Assembly: GCA_014898425.1 (NCBI GenBank)
Contig: RCSZ01000006.1
Location: 1,240,001-1,304,000 of the forward strand
Direction: 5' to 3'
Length of the DNA stretch: 64,000 bases
Source: Botryotinia globosa
Lineage: Eukaryota; Ascomycota; Leotiomycetes; Helotiales; Sclerotiniaceae
Below, one piece after another: positions 8,635 to 20,710 of this stretch; the first letter of the stretch is position 1, and each line of letters begins with the position of its first letter. The notes below the pieces were generated by a model. That model did no database searches and had not been told where the DNA came from. It saw nothing but the letters and a program-made list of their open reading frames with translations. A program made the translations under genes and the position numbers.

Positions 8635-11060
8635 TGTAGTAAGAGTGTATGTGTTGTCTTGATCGATGTTTGATATGAACGGATTCAAAACAGAAGTCAG
8701 AGAAGTACGGATTTTCCAATTCTTTTATAGAATTTGAGAGCTCTGGATATCTGTTCTTTAGAGCTACTAGATAACAAAGTTTCAATAGTTTGGAGAAAAT
8801 TTTCGTTCCTCTTGGAACTATGAGATGTGATCTACTCGAGTTTAGTAGAAAGTCTTGACATCACACCAAAAGTTTGTTCTAAAAATAAGATTCCGATGAC
8901 GATCTTGCAATGGTTCGTAGTTCACTAGGTGATGACTCAATTATTGCGCGCTTGGAAATTGTAGATTAACTAATTGGAGGCAAGTGTCTCCTTTGATGTA
9001 GGTAATAGATCTCTCATCGAAGCTAAGTTCAAGCTTCCATCACCATTTTTTGGAGTCCCAGATGAGTAATAGTTGCATTTAGTACATTATTCGATTTCCA
9101 AGTTGAAAAATTTCGATCTAAGTGGTTGATCTTACACATCATCTCTGTACTGGTGCTTTCTGTGTTCCGAAGTTGGAAAAACTCGGGTATTATGCCAAAT
9201 GAGAACATTATCCATCTCTGACAAGATCTTTTTCTTCAAAGCTAGTCTATAAATAAAGGCTTGGAAACACAGAAACAGCATATCTGTATTCTAAAAATGA
9301 AAACTAAAAATCTAGCCAAGCTTCATTGCTAGTTGCTAGCGCCTCTTACTCAATCCCCACAGATCGCCCTTTAAGGAAAATGACGGACCAACAGAGATTT
9401 CATATACCTACCTACCAGTCATCGAAAAGAGTTAAGCGTTCATTCCAAACCGAGAAATTATTGTAGAGATGAATGTCAATCTCTTACTTACCCCTCAAGC
9501 CCCTAGCCTTTCCCTAAGAGAAATGCCACATTACTCTTCATTCAACTCTCCCCGAGATCTCTTCAGACTTAACAGATAAACAAAGTCATTAGAAATCCCC
9601 ATACCCCTCACGCTAGAACTGCAGAGCCTCATCTACATGTATCTCCACAGTAACCATCAATTACCGTTTCGCCACCCACTAGTACGTTAGTAGCTCGACG
9701 ATCTCCACGCTAAACATTGGCTGTTATGAAAATCATGATCTAACTTACTTCATCCAAACTTAAAGTATTACACACCGTTTCCATGACATAGTTTTGTCAT
9801 TTCTTATGGACTTTCGGAACGATCTAGATAAGTTCTCTTGGTCCATCACCCCATATCTCGCGATCTAGCTCTCGCTCTAGCTCTAGAGAATCTGGTGAAA
9901 AAAATTGATCATCTCCTCGTGGATTACCACTACTTGAGTGAATTAGTGCTCAAATGTTCCTTGGAAGAAAGCATATGCTTAGTTAATCACATTTGCCAAC
10001 TAAGTGTTGTCATCTGTTTTGATGGTGCGAGATAATCTGTCAATGATTAGGATATGATTTAATCCATGCATTTAGTCGATCCGAGTACTCTAATCAGTTC
10101 TATGAAGACTCTGATTTAAACTAAAGATTAGGTCGAGTCGGTATGAGATTGGAAGAGAAGGCTTCCTTTCAGTGTGTTGTCTATCTTGTTCACGGTAAAT
10201 CAAGACAACGCTCGCCTATTTCTGCCACAAGGATCTGTAGGTTAAGACTTGAAAAGTCTAGTCAGTATTTGTGGTTGTTGTACATGATTTATAAGCTAGT
10301 CATACATTTAGTAGCAAATTACCCTTTTCAGAAGATTGCAGAAAGATGATTGAGATTCTCCAGTACAACACACTATAGTATAACACTAACTCTGATGAAG
10401 TTTTCGGTATTTGTTGTATATCTGCATTTTCTCTCGTATGTTGACTTCATTAGACTAGTACAGATCCTTTTTGTACCTTGGGGACTCGATGTGTAATTGA
10501 TGAATATCCCTTACCTTTTGTCATCATACGTCATGATCTATTATTGAAGAATTCCACCAGTGGGTGTACGGACTCACGGGACAATACAAACATAAACTTG
10601 TGAATATCTTTTGATATATCGAATCATTTATTTAAGAAATTATTCAAATTCTTGAATAGAAATAAAACAATCGAAATATGAATTCTGATATCAAACAATT
10701 GAAGAATGAATTTATGAAAAATATTGAAAATTAGTAAGTGTCCTGTTAATCTATGTACCTACAGGTGTTCGGTAAAAATACGTATCTGATTGTATCATAT
10801 CCGTTATTTGCATGAGATAGTGAAAGTAACAATTATGCTCTTCTTCCCTATTCAAACCCGAGGTGACGATTCTATTTCTAATTTCTCTTCCACCATACCT
10901 CATAGGCTGGAACTAAAAGTTAGTGAAACCTTTTCGATTTGAAACCCAATCTTCAACCTCCTCGTCAAATAATAAATCCCCTTTCAAATATGTGACTCGA
11001 TGGGTTTAGTAGGCGGAACTAACACTCCAAGGAATGATTCGAAAACTTCTACATAACATC
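8635..11060. other. Gene-poor DNA, no supported gene
   Basis: Ordinary-looking AT-rich sequence without long frames or conserved motifs. The far upstream region of the secreted protein gene is included. Frames of 65-68 codons near 9838 and 10143 have no recognisable content. Confidence 0.5.
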
Positions 11061-11183
11061 ATACCCCGTGATTCTACAATACAAATATCTTTTGATGCAC
11101 ATCTACAATTCACCCCCTTCTTGATTTCCTATTTTGGTAAGTCACTTCCTGTTTAGGAAGGCTAGTTGGGGAAATCACTACCC
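11061..11183. repeat. Diverged duplicate, copy A
   Basis: Shares CCCGTGATT, GCACATCTACAA, ACCCCCTTCT, GATTTCCTATTT and ACTACCCA, in the same order and similar spacing, with 11657-11776. It looks like an old direct duplication of about 110 bp that has since drifted. Confidence 0.6.
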
Positions 11184-11656
11184 ACGGCATGAGTGTGAAT
11201 TCTGAGATCTTGTCTATACATGTAAGATGTGACTTGATCAATTGATCAAATTGATGAAGACAACTGCAAGTGATAGGTAATTTGTATTATTTGCAGCTCA
11301 CTCTCCTTTGGAGTGTTTCTGAGGATATACTTCCAAAGAATGTTTATCTTGAAATTTTCTTCGTGCTATTGACTATCCATCTGTATACCATAAACCACAA
11401 TACCAAAACTAACATCCTGAATTGAACATTCGACATGTATACTCTTCCGCAACAATCATTCCACAATCCCAATATGCCAATCAAAAATTCAATCCTTCCA
11501 TTACCCCCCAGTTTTGCCTGAAATTATCAGCTCAGCCTCTATCATACCTCTATCATACATCTACGAATTCACTCCCAATCAGTCACCCCAACCATATACC
11601 CCGGAACTTTCCATACAGTAGAAACATAATTCAAGGAAGTATCGACCCTCCCTCTC

Positions 11657-11776
11657 TATATCCCGTGATTTCTGCCATTTGTTGCACGTCTACAAATTAC
11701 CCCCTTCTGGATTTCCTATTTGGGAATAGTACCTTGGAGAAGTACTACCCAGGGAGATTCGACTGTTGTACTCTAT
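11657..11776. repeat. Diverged duplicate, copy B
   Basis: Second copy of the block at 11061-11183, about 600 bp downstream in the same orientation. Differences are scattered substitutions and small indels. Confidence 0.6.
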
Positions 11777-14706
11777 AGATTTCATTTTTGTATTAGGTTT
11801 TGTGTTGTCTATCTATCTATCAATGTTTTATTAGACATCTAGGAAGTTTCTACATCAAAGATGTCTTTATGATTTACTCAAATGTAAGATTTTTATTCTC
11901 TCTACTGGAACTTGCTATCGAGTCTGCTTGTTGACTTTAGAGTGTCCTCTTATATACGTGAATACTTTGTGTTGTGAGATTCTAGATGTTATTTCTACCT
12001 TTCTACTTTGTTCACACATCGATACAGTAACATCCATCGCATATTCATATCTCATATCATCCACAGGAATCATCCTGAGATGAAATGAAAATCCATACTT
12101 ACTAACTTACTCACGCACACATTCAGTTTACCTACCACCACCATCCAGCCAGTATGAGTATGGTATACAGATAAAAGCGCTACCGATCCTTTCATCTATC
12201 CATCTTGTTCTACATACAGAGAGATATCGAATATACCCCGAACTTAATAACTCTCACGGAATATGTTATAGCATTTGATTCTAATATGATCTATTAGGAT
12301 TTATTCTGTCCTCTTGCTTCTTCTCTGATTAGGTGTATTATTATAAATATATTAAGATTCAAAGAAATGTATTCAATCTTTTATATGTATAGGGAACCGA
12401 AGTTCACTCTTCTACTTAGTTACTATCACATCACCTTTTCCTTACTTACTTACTTTCCTTCTTCTTTCCCTCCTTCCGTCCCTCTCATTCCCACCTCCCT
12501 CCAAAAATCCCCACTCCAAAACCTCACACCCACATACCTACCAAATACCTACCTCATACTCCTTTCAAAATATAAAAACATCCCAATAAATAAACACTCC
12601 TCCTACTACAGGGGCTAATACTCACAGAGGGCACAACTCTTTCCCCTCTTGTTTCCAAATCCATCTTACTATTTCATCTAGACTATCTAGACTAGGTAGG
12701 CTAGACATTTCCCCTTTGTAGAAGTTCGTAAAAGTTATTCGATGAGATATAGATATATGTATATATACATATAGTCTGAGAAAACTACAAAAGTGTATTG
12801 ATTATCTAGATTCAGGTAGGGAGTGTGTTGTATTGGGTATTATAGTAGAAGGAGTAGGAGTAGGAGTAATATATACAATATGATATGATATAATATTATA
12901 TACTATCTTATTTCATCTCTTCTAATTTATACCTACAACCCTACAAATCTAATCTACCCATCCACCTGTCTACCTACCTACCTATCTCTCTCTCCCAATC
13001 TTCTTTTCCCATTTTCTTCAAAGATAGTGATATTTGGTATAGAGTAAAACAGATAGATATCTAAATATATATGATGAGAATGCATTGATATGTCTTATAT
13101 AAAACGTATTCACATATATAAACATTCGCATCTATATTCACGCTGACTCTAAATCTGAATCTAATATATATCTAATATATATCTAATATATATCTAATCT
13201 ATATTTAATCTATATCTAATCTATATCTAATATATATCTAAATCTATAATTAACTATCCCATCTCTTGCCTTATTTATTTATTTATCTACTCACCTATCT
13301 ATCAACTCATCTATTTATCAACTCACCTACTCATCTATTTATCAACTCACCTACTCACCTATCTATCAACTCATCTACTCACCTACCCACTCATCCCCAT
13401 CTCATCCCCATCTACACCTCATCCCACTCACCTCCAGAGATCTTCACAGACTCATCTTCACAAACCCATCTTTCAAGGATTTTTCATTTTCCCCTTTACA
13501 CAATCCAATCCAATACTTACACTTACACTCACACTTACACTCATTATTTACCTCACTATTTACCTCACCACCTATATGAATCTCCTCAGATATCATACCA
13601 TCCCCAATCCCCTACTCAAAAACTTTCATACTCTTTATAGCCTCCTTCGCTTCCATACTCTCCTTCCCTTCTATACTCTCCTTCCCTTTCATATCCTCCC
13701 TCCCTTCTATACCCTTCTTCTTTTCCTTTCCTTTCTTATCTCAAATCTCAAATCTCAAATCTCCAAAATCAATCTAAATAATTAATCACATCCATCGCAT
13801 TCAAGCCCATCCATCCTAAAGTTCTCAATGTTCTCGCCATACAAGAACCAACTAGGTATAATAGAATAAATTAAAATACAACGAATGAATCGGGGAAGAC
13901 TCATCAATCATCAATCAACATTACAATATCAACATCAATATTAACATCAACCACACACATATATACACGAGAGGGAGAAGTAGTAGTAGTAGTAGTAGGT
14001 AGGGTAGATAGGGAGATAGATAGCGTTTGAAAAATACGTTTTTATGATCTAACGACCGTTAGACATACATATTTCATATTTCATAAAAATCTTGCCTATG
14101 ACCTGACAAATTTTCATCACCACAACCACTACCACCACTAAACACACCAACACACACCATTCATTTCTGCTTAAATCCATCCATATCATATCTGTCCCGA
14201 CTTGAAAAGAAAGTAGTGTATAGAGAAAAAAAAAAAAAAAAAAAAGGGTGAAGAACTCCACCAGTTGATTCCAACTCCACGCCATCCCACTTCCACCATG
14301 TTTACCAATGATGTAATTAATTCATCGCGCGCAACATAGCATTGATTCCACCCTTTACCAACCCACTCCCATTTAAAAACAAAGCCAAGCCAGCATTCGC
14401 CAACCATCGTACAAGCATCCCCCAACCTGTCGATATATGCCCCCAGTGTTCCTTCCCCTTATCCCCATCTCCATGAAAATTAGCCGGGTACCATTGACCT
14501 CAATTCCAGTGTTCCAATAAAATGATCAACGGCATATGCAGTCACGCCATCTAAAATCCGATTCCCATGGTATGTGATGATGCGTGAAGGCTAGATGTGG
14601 CTATTGCACCGTCTCTTTTGCCAACCAACTAAAAAAAAAGACAAACGAAAAAGAAAATCTGTTGTGACAAGTGTGTTGTAGTGTATGTATAAGTCGGCAA
14701 GGTGTA
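11777..14706. other. Microsatellite-rich intergenic DNA
   Basis: No supported gene. The stretch holds ATCTAATATAT-type repeats (about 13155-13245), CTCATC/CAACTCACC pyrimidine-rich tracts (13280-13420), TTCCCTTC tracts (13640-13720), a TAG triplet run near 13980 and a 20-base A run at 14226-14245. Long translated frames here are low-complexity products of these tracts. Confidence 0.6.
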
Positions 14707-16720
14707 TTAATTTAGTATTCCATCCCACATTCCCGGGCGAAAAGCTGGGTGCATATTTGTTTGAGAGAGTCCTCGAGCAGCTTCCGTCGCACAACAAAGT
14801 CTCTTCCTTCCAGACGATGCCGCTGGCAGAATTTGCACATCACTAGCGTGTCCACCTGGCTTGGCCAAAACGTGCGCCATACCCCCGGTCATCAACAGAT
14901 CTCGTACGTTATCATGAAGAGAAGCTTCAAGTGAATGAGTCCTGCTTCGTTTAGCACCAGCTCTGTTAGATGTATGCGCGGGGTTGTCGTCAACTCTGTT
15001 GGAGCAGTCCACAGATACGGATTGGCGGTGCAATTCGTACAAAGTGCGTGCGGCTTCATCCAATGCATCGGCCCCAACTTCGTCGTCGCTTTCACACAAT
15101 TCAGCGACTGTCACCACTACATTTCTATTCTTCTTCTCACTACACAGCTTCGCATATCGACAACGCGCCTGGACATCCAGCTTGACTGAGACCGGCGCAC
15201 TCGTCAATGACGATGCAGATGAGATGGAAGATGAACGAGATGTTCTTGACGAGGTATCTGAAACCATTGATTCTGGCGAAGACATAGACGAGACCGAGTT
15301 GGCCAAGGATGATCGACGATTGCAAGAATAACCGTGTGGGGATGAGGTCAACTGGCTTGCCCACTTTTCCGTCGCTTGCGGGCCGCAGAAGTTTGTCTGT
15401 GCCATGGCGAGACTCATTGATGATTTGCCGAGCATGTAAGATGCAGCACTCACAGCAGGAGTGTTGTATCCGGTACTCTGGGGAGTCAATCGTGGAGTGG
15501 GGAGAAGGCCAAGAGCCGGTACAGGTCTCACAGTTGGATAAGTGGCGGATGGTGATGGCTCCATGGTATTAGGTGAATAATGCTTTGGAGACGAGGTGGG
15601 CTCAGTGGAACCTGAAAGATGATATGCAGACAATGGTGTGAAAGTTCTCAATGGGAGACGACAAACTTCTTTGTGAGATGGACTCGTGATTTCGTTGATG
15701 TTATCCAATTCTGGGTTGAGCTGAAGAACGATTCGTTTCCACTCGACAGATTGTTCTGCGATACTCAAAGCAGAGGCTCCTGGGGATGGAGGCTGCGATG
15801 ATGGTGTGTAGTTCAAAACAATATCGGTCCAGCGTTGAAAAACCTTCTCGGTAATGTGCAACTCCCACTTCACCGCGAGGAGGAATGCTATTTCGTTTTG
15901 ATTGATTTCCAAAGTGGGTAGTCCAGAAATCTTACTCCAAGCGCGCGACGAGTAGTTTCTATCTTGCAGATATTTCGATGCGAGAATGAGCGCCGATAGA
16001 AACATTCGTCGACCACATTGTAAAGCCCGGAATGATTGAGCATCATCCGATTGCTCCATCGTAAAATCGGTCTTTGGTACAAATGGTTTGATCAAGATCA
16101 GGTAGTACAAGGCGACTTGAAGAGTCGAGTAGCTGGTCCTTGATCTTCTCAAAGTTTCTTGTATGAAGATGCGCAGAGGAAGGACGCCTTTACCCATTTC
16201 GCTTCTACAAGCGACGGTTGAAAGGGGCCATATGGCTTCGACAATCAAAGCCGAAGAATCTGGGGAGTGGTTGAGCGCATGGACTTGGAGATCATCAGGA
16301 ATTCATAATAAGCTTACCGACGAGGCTGTCAACAAAGTTGACCTTGCGATCAGCTTGACGTATCAGGGTGGGAGGACGACCTGTGCGAGTACTAGATCCG
16401 CCGCTAGTCCTTCTTGGGTTCTGCTTTTCGTCTGGGGCGATTTCCACCGGTAACCTTTGTTGTGGCCAAAATTTGGTAATGTTATTTTTTGCGCAGATAT
16501 CGATTGCTATAGCAGGGAGGGGTAGTTGTTGAGTTGCGCAGAAGTATGGAGGTTCGGAATCGGAGGATGCGCTTGTGATGGAAGAGTTGTCGGATGCTTG
16601 TGAGGCTGCATCGGACCAAACTGAAGAGGTAGAGGAGGAAGCCGACGAGGCTATCGAGGAACTGTAAGGACCATTACAAAATGACGTGTAAGGCGACAAA
16701 TCATCTTCGCCGCAATGCAT
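14707..16720 (-). CDS. Pho80/Pcl-type cyclin (partner of a Pho85-like kinase)
   Basis: Two exons, 16720-16318 and 16259-14707, joined at a GTAAGC/CAG intron of 58 nt, give 651 residues. The Ser-rich N-terminus precedes FVDSLVDSSALIVEAIWPL, which spans the splice junction. The cyclin box follows, to about residue 275: LRIFIQETLRRSRTSYSTLQ, FLSALILASKYLQDRNYS and FLLAVKWELHITEKVFQRW. This is the pattern of the Pho85 cyclins (Pcl1/Pcl2/Pcl5/Clg1 group), which activate a Pho85-type kinase in nutrient and cell-cycle signalling. The ~370-residue tail is Ser/Pro-rich, which fits a phosphorylated, unstable regulator, and ends RPGMWDGILN. Which Pcl subtype it is cannot be decided here. A long non-coding region lies upstream, as is common for regulatory genes. 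Confidence 0.9.
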
Positions 16721-17718
16721 CTTCAAAGTGTTTGGTATGTATTGGGTGTATTTTGCAAGTAAATCGGAAGTGAAAAAGTTCTATGCGAAATAAAACTCCA
16801 GTCGCCGTCTGTACAAAGCCAAAATCTAGATTATCACGTTGTAGACTATTTCCCCAGAAACCTTCCGACTAGATACAGGCTCGTGCAACAACGCGGTAGT
16901 TATTGCAGAAGCGCGATGATCGAGGGAGGAGGAGGAGGATAAGACTAGTTTGAAGAAGAGATGGCAATGATTTCTTCAGGAACGATATAACCGGTAGATT
17001 TGGACGATGTAAGACTGGCGACTGGGTATGAAATGGAAAGACCTAAGAGCATGTTGACCTTTCCGTTTTGTGAAATGGTAACTGTTGTGATAAATGGTGG
17101 GCTAGTTTATTGGGTAAACCAGCGTCCCATCAAAGGTCGCGACTTTGGACGAGAGGGTAAGGGTGTGTGTAAAGCGTAGTTTGTGTGAAACGTATGCCTC
17201 TTATGAAAGTGTAAAATAAAGCATTCGAGAGATGGTTGTACTGTACTTGTACTGTGTGTGTAGATGTGCGATGATTGTATTCGTGATTGGTAGTCAAGGA
17301 AAGTCGAGGGTTATAAACCGATGGTTGTCATTGAACAAAGGGTTGAGTGGAGTGAGTAATGCGTTTTGTGAATATGTATCTGCTGTAGGATGAAGAGGCG
17401 AAAGTTGCGAAGGCGACGGAGACTAAAGAAGTTTAGTGTCGAAGAGAGGATGAGTCGATGAGTCGATGAGTCGTTCCTTTCCTTTCCTTTCTTTTTTCCT
17501 TTTCCCTCTGAGTAATCCTTTTATTATTTTTATTTTTCCAAAAAAGACTCGGAAGTCACGATGGATTATTTCAAGAGAAGAAGAGAAGAGAAGGGGATGG
17601 ATGATCTTTTTGTTTTTCTTTTTCCAGATGAAGTTAACATTTGACACTTTTATGGAAATATAAATAACATATGGAAGAAGAGTTTAGGGTGAGGCTGTGA
17701 GTGAGTCTTGGGTAGGTA
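16721..17718 (-). promoter_or_regulatory. Upstream/leader region of the cyclin gene
   Basis: No gene is seen. A pyrimidine tract (TCCTTTCC-like, about 17470-17510) and purine-rich stretches near 16925 and 17575 occur. Probably promoter and long 5' leader; the transcription start cannot be placed. Confidence 0.4.
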
Positions 17719-17719
17719 A

Positions 17720-17762
17720 GGATGGTATGGATGGTATGGATGGTATGGATGGTATGGATGGA
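17720..17762. repeat. 9-bp repeat (GGATGGTAT-type)
   Basis: About five tandem copies with no sign of coding use. Confidence 0.85.
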
Positions 17763-20656
17763 TAGTCTTGGGGAAGATTGATATGGGTGGGTGGTACCTT
17801 TTTAGTTTTTAGTTTGTAGGTGTTCAGTTGTGCAGTTGTTCAGTTGTTGATGGGGGTATGACTGATTTGGGTGGCAAGACTTGATGATCCACAAATAAAG
17901 TTAAAGGCGGGACGGTAGAGGTAGAGGTAGACGGTAGACGGTAGACGGTAGACTGTAGACTGTAGACTGTAGTTACTTTATGGAAGTCTTGGTAGGTGAT
18001 TAGGTGATTAGGTGTAGATGTGTAGATGTGTATATGTGTTCATGTCTTTAGCTGTTTAGTCCTTGAGTCTTGGGTTGATAATTCGTCAGGAGTGAGTGAA
18101 TCAATCTTATGTGTACCCAGCCAAGTTCAAGTTTCGCCGTTGGTTAATAAAAAGAGTACCTAGGTAGAATACAAATCCTTTTTCTTTTTAGATCAATCCA
18201 CAGAGAAATCTCGTCATCTCTTTGCTCTCTGGGTCAAGTGAAGAAGAAAGAAGTGGTAACAACAATAGTAATAGGAATTAGGTAGAAATGATGAAAGTGG
18301 TATAGACCAAAAAGATGCGATGGTGAGTCGTGGGGAAGATGGAGATTGACGCCTGTTTTTGGATGGATTAGGATTGGGATGAGATGAGATGAGACGAGAT
18401 TACTGTAAGTAGGTAGGTAGGTAGGCAGGTAGGTAGGTATGAGTCGAAGATGGATGAATATGTCGACGGATGAAGTGCTCAAACTTTTAGGAGGCGGGCG
18501 GGCGAAATGAGAGGGCAGTCAGTCAACCACTACAAATCAGACAGGCTGACTTGAATTTGGATTTGGATTTGGATTTGGATTTGGATTTGGCTTTGGCTTT
18601 GGCTTTGGCTTTGGGCGCGTAAGATGATTTATGAGCTGAGGTGAGGTGAGCCAAGGTAAGGTAAGGTGAGGAGGTGTAGGAAACCGAAACCGTGTGATTG
18701 ATATGTACGAACGTCCAAGTAGATAGATAGGTAGATACGAATGTAGATAGATAGGTAGATACAAATGTAGATACGAATGTAGATACGAATTGAGCCGTAG
18801 AACTGTGAAACCGTGAAAGAATAAAGAGGTCGATCGAGGTGATAATTGACGGTAGAATTAAGAGGCCAGACGAAGGAACTCTTCCAACGTAGAATAGCTG
18901 GAGAGGTGTGAAGAATAACAATATAATGAATCCGGTAAAGACAAACGAACAAACAAACAAACACACACACGACGTTGCTCTTCTTTTCCTTTTCCTTTTC
19001 TTTTTTGGATGCTTGTATTTTGATGCTTGTATGCTTTTATTTCCCTTTTTTTTGGAGATCTTTTATTTATTTTTTCAACGAGAATATATATATAAAGGAG
19101 TTGAGATGTGATTTGATTTGATCTGATTTGATTTGATGCAATAGAAGAGTTTCTAGTTTCAATGACAATCTGTGCAGACTTCAAGGAGCCGCCGACTTAA
19201 AAGTTTCGGGAATCATACATGTTGACGATGAAGAGGGAAGAAATCTTTCTGTGCGTACGGCCGGGCATGGCTGCTGTTTTGTTACCATTCCTGCCGCCCG
19301 CTGCGAACATGCATGGTTATGATTATGTTTAGCTAATGAGATTTGGTACTTCAATTCCATCCCATCTGAATGGTCGGGCGGTCGGTCGATTTTCTAGTCA
19401 TGGCAGCACCGACAGTGATTACGGAGGAGTAGAGACACCTTCATCCCACGAGCCAACCAGCTATGCGGAAAAGATATGACTGATGAAGGGATGTGATGAA
19501 AGAGACAAGGATCAGGTAACCCCCCGACGAAAGAAAAAAGATCGAGATGTGTGTGTGGGAGCGTGGGAGCGTGGGAGTGTGGGAGTGTGGGCACTGGGCA
19601 GAGAAAGTTGCAAGCAAGCAATGTGCATCGATGAGTCTTGTAGCATTTGTTATTTTTCCATTCTCTACAACTCACATTGATTGATTCATCACCAATGCCA
19701 AAGCCATTTCAGCCAACCGAGAATCATACAGTAGGAGGTAGAACAGGAAGGAGAAGGTCCCAGATAGAGAAAAGGAAGCAAGCGAGAACGAGAGAGAGAG
19801 AGAGAGAGAGAGAGAAAGAAGAAAATATGGTCATTATGGTTGTCTACGGAACAGGAACAGGAGCATGAACAGCCCATGCAAAACAATCAGTTGACGATGG
19901 TGTTGTCTCGTTGAAATGCTTACTGGTAGATCTGATATGGTAATAGTAATTACCTACTCATTTCAATGTACGACCGAGTAGAGTCTAGCTGAGCCAAGTA
20001 TCTTTCATCCTCTACAAAGTACCATTCCAAAAATGATGCGAGGAGAATATATTCTCATTCCCCCAAAACAGAACCAGTCATTCCGAACCACCACATGCTA
20101 TGCTTTTATACTTCACGCCTCATCAATCACTCCCTAGGTAACTCTTTGAAATCAAACGCCGACAACACCAATACTTCTACATAATGACTAGCGATGTCGT
20201 GCAGAATATGCAGTGTTCCGCTACTCCATAGGACATGACATGACATGACATGATATGATATGATTACTGTATCAAGAAGTGTAAAATTCAGAATTTCATC
20301 AGTCCAGTGTCTCTGCTTGTTAAGCATCCGCCCTTTCCAATTTCCCGTTCTTCTTGATGATTGATCGATTGCGGAGCACACGCCCGCCAAACATCCTCCC
20401 ATTCATCCGGCTGGATGCTGGCGCTATTGAGCCTTGCCTTGCCTTGCACAGGACAGGAGATATTCATCGCTCAGCCCGTTTCGACCGTCGCCATCCACCG
20501 ATGATGTATATCGTCCACAGCCTTGCAATCAATGCTGAAAGTCTCAATGTCGATCGCTCCATCCATCCATCAAATGCCTTCAAGTTCCAAGAGACTCGCA
20601 GCCCAGCCGAGCCAACGCAAAAGAAAGAGCATCATCTACTCAAGCACTGTATGTAC
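17763..20656. other. Repeat-rich intergenic DNA
   Basis: No supported gene. Contains GTAGACG/GTAGACT heptamers near 17935-17970, a TAGG run near 18410-18440, the hexamer run TTTGGA then TTTGGC (18555-18615), AGATAGATAGG-type repeats near 18720-18790 and a GA run near 19790-19815. ACCTAGGT lies at 18159-18166. Confidence 0.6.
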
Positions 20657-20660
20657 TATC

Positions 20661-20710
20661 TATCCTATCCTATCCTATCCTATCCTATCCTGTCCTGTCC
20701 TGTCCTGTCC
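20661..20710. repeat. Compound pentamer repeat
   Basis: Six copies of TATCC followed directly by four copies of TGTCC. A single A-to-G change appears to have spread through one end of the array. Confidence 0.92.

Noticed and set aside
13266..13785. Frames rich in Leu, Ser, Thr and His
   Set aside because: Products of CTCATC and TTCCCTTC tracts; low complexity and overlapping.
18523..18970. Minus-strand frames with Lys-Ala-Lys and Ser-Lys or Pro-Asn repeats
   Set aside because: They read the TTTGGA/TTTGGC hexamer array in three different frames, so none is favoured as coding.
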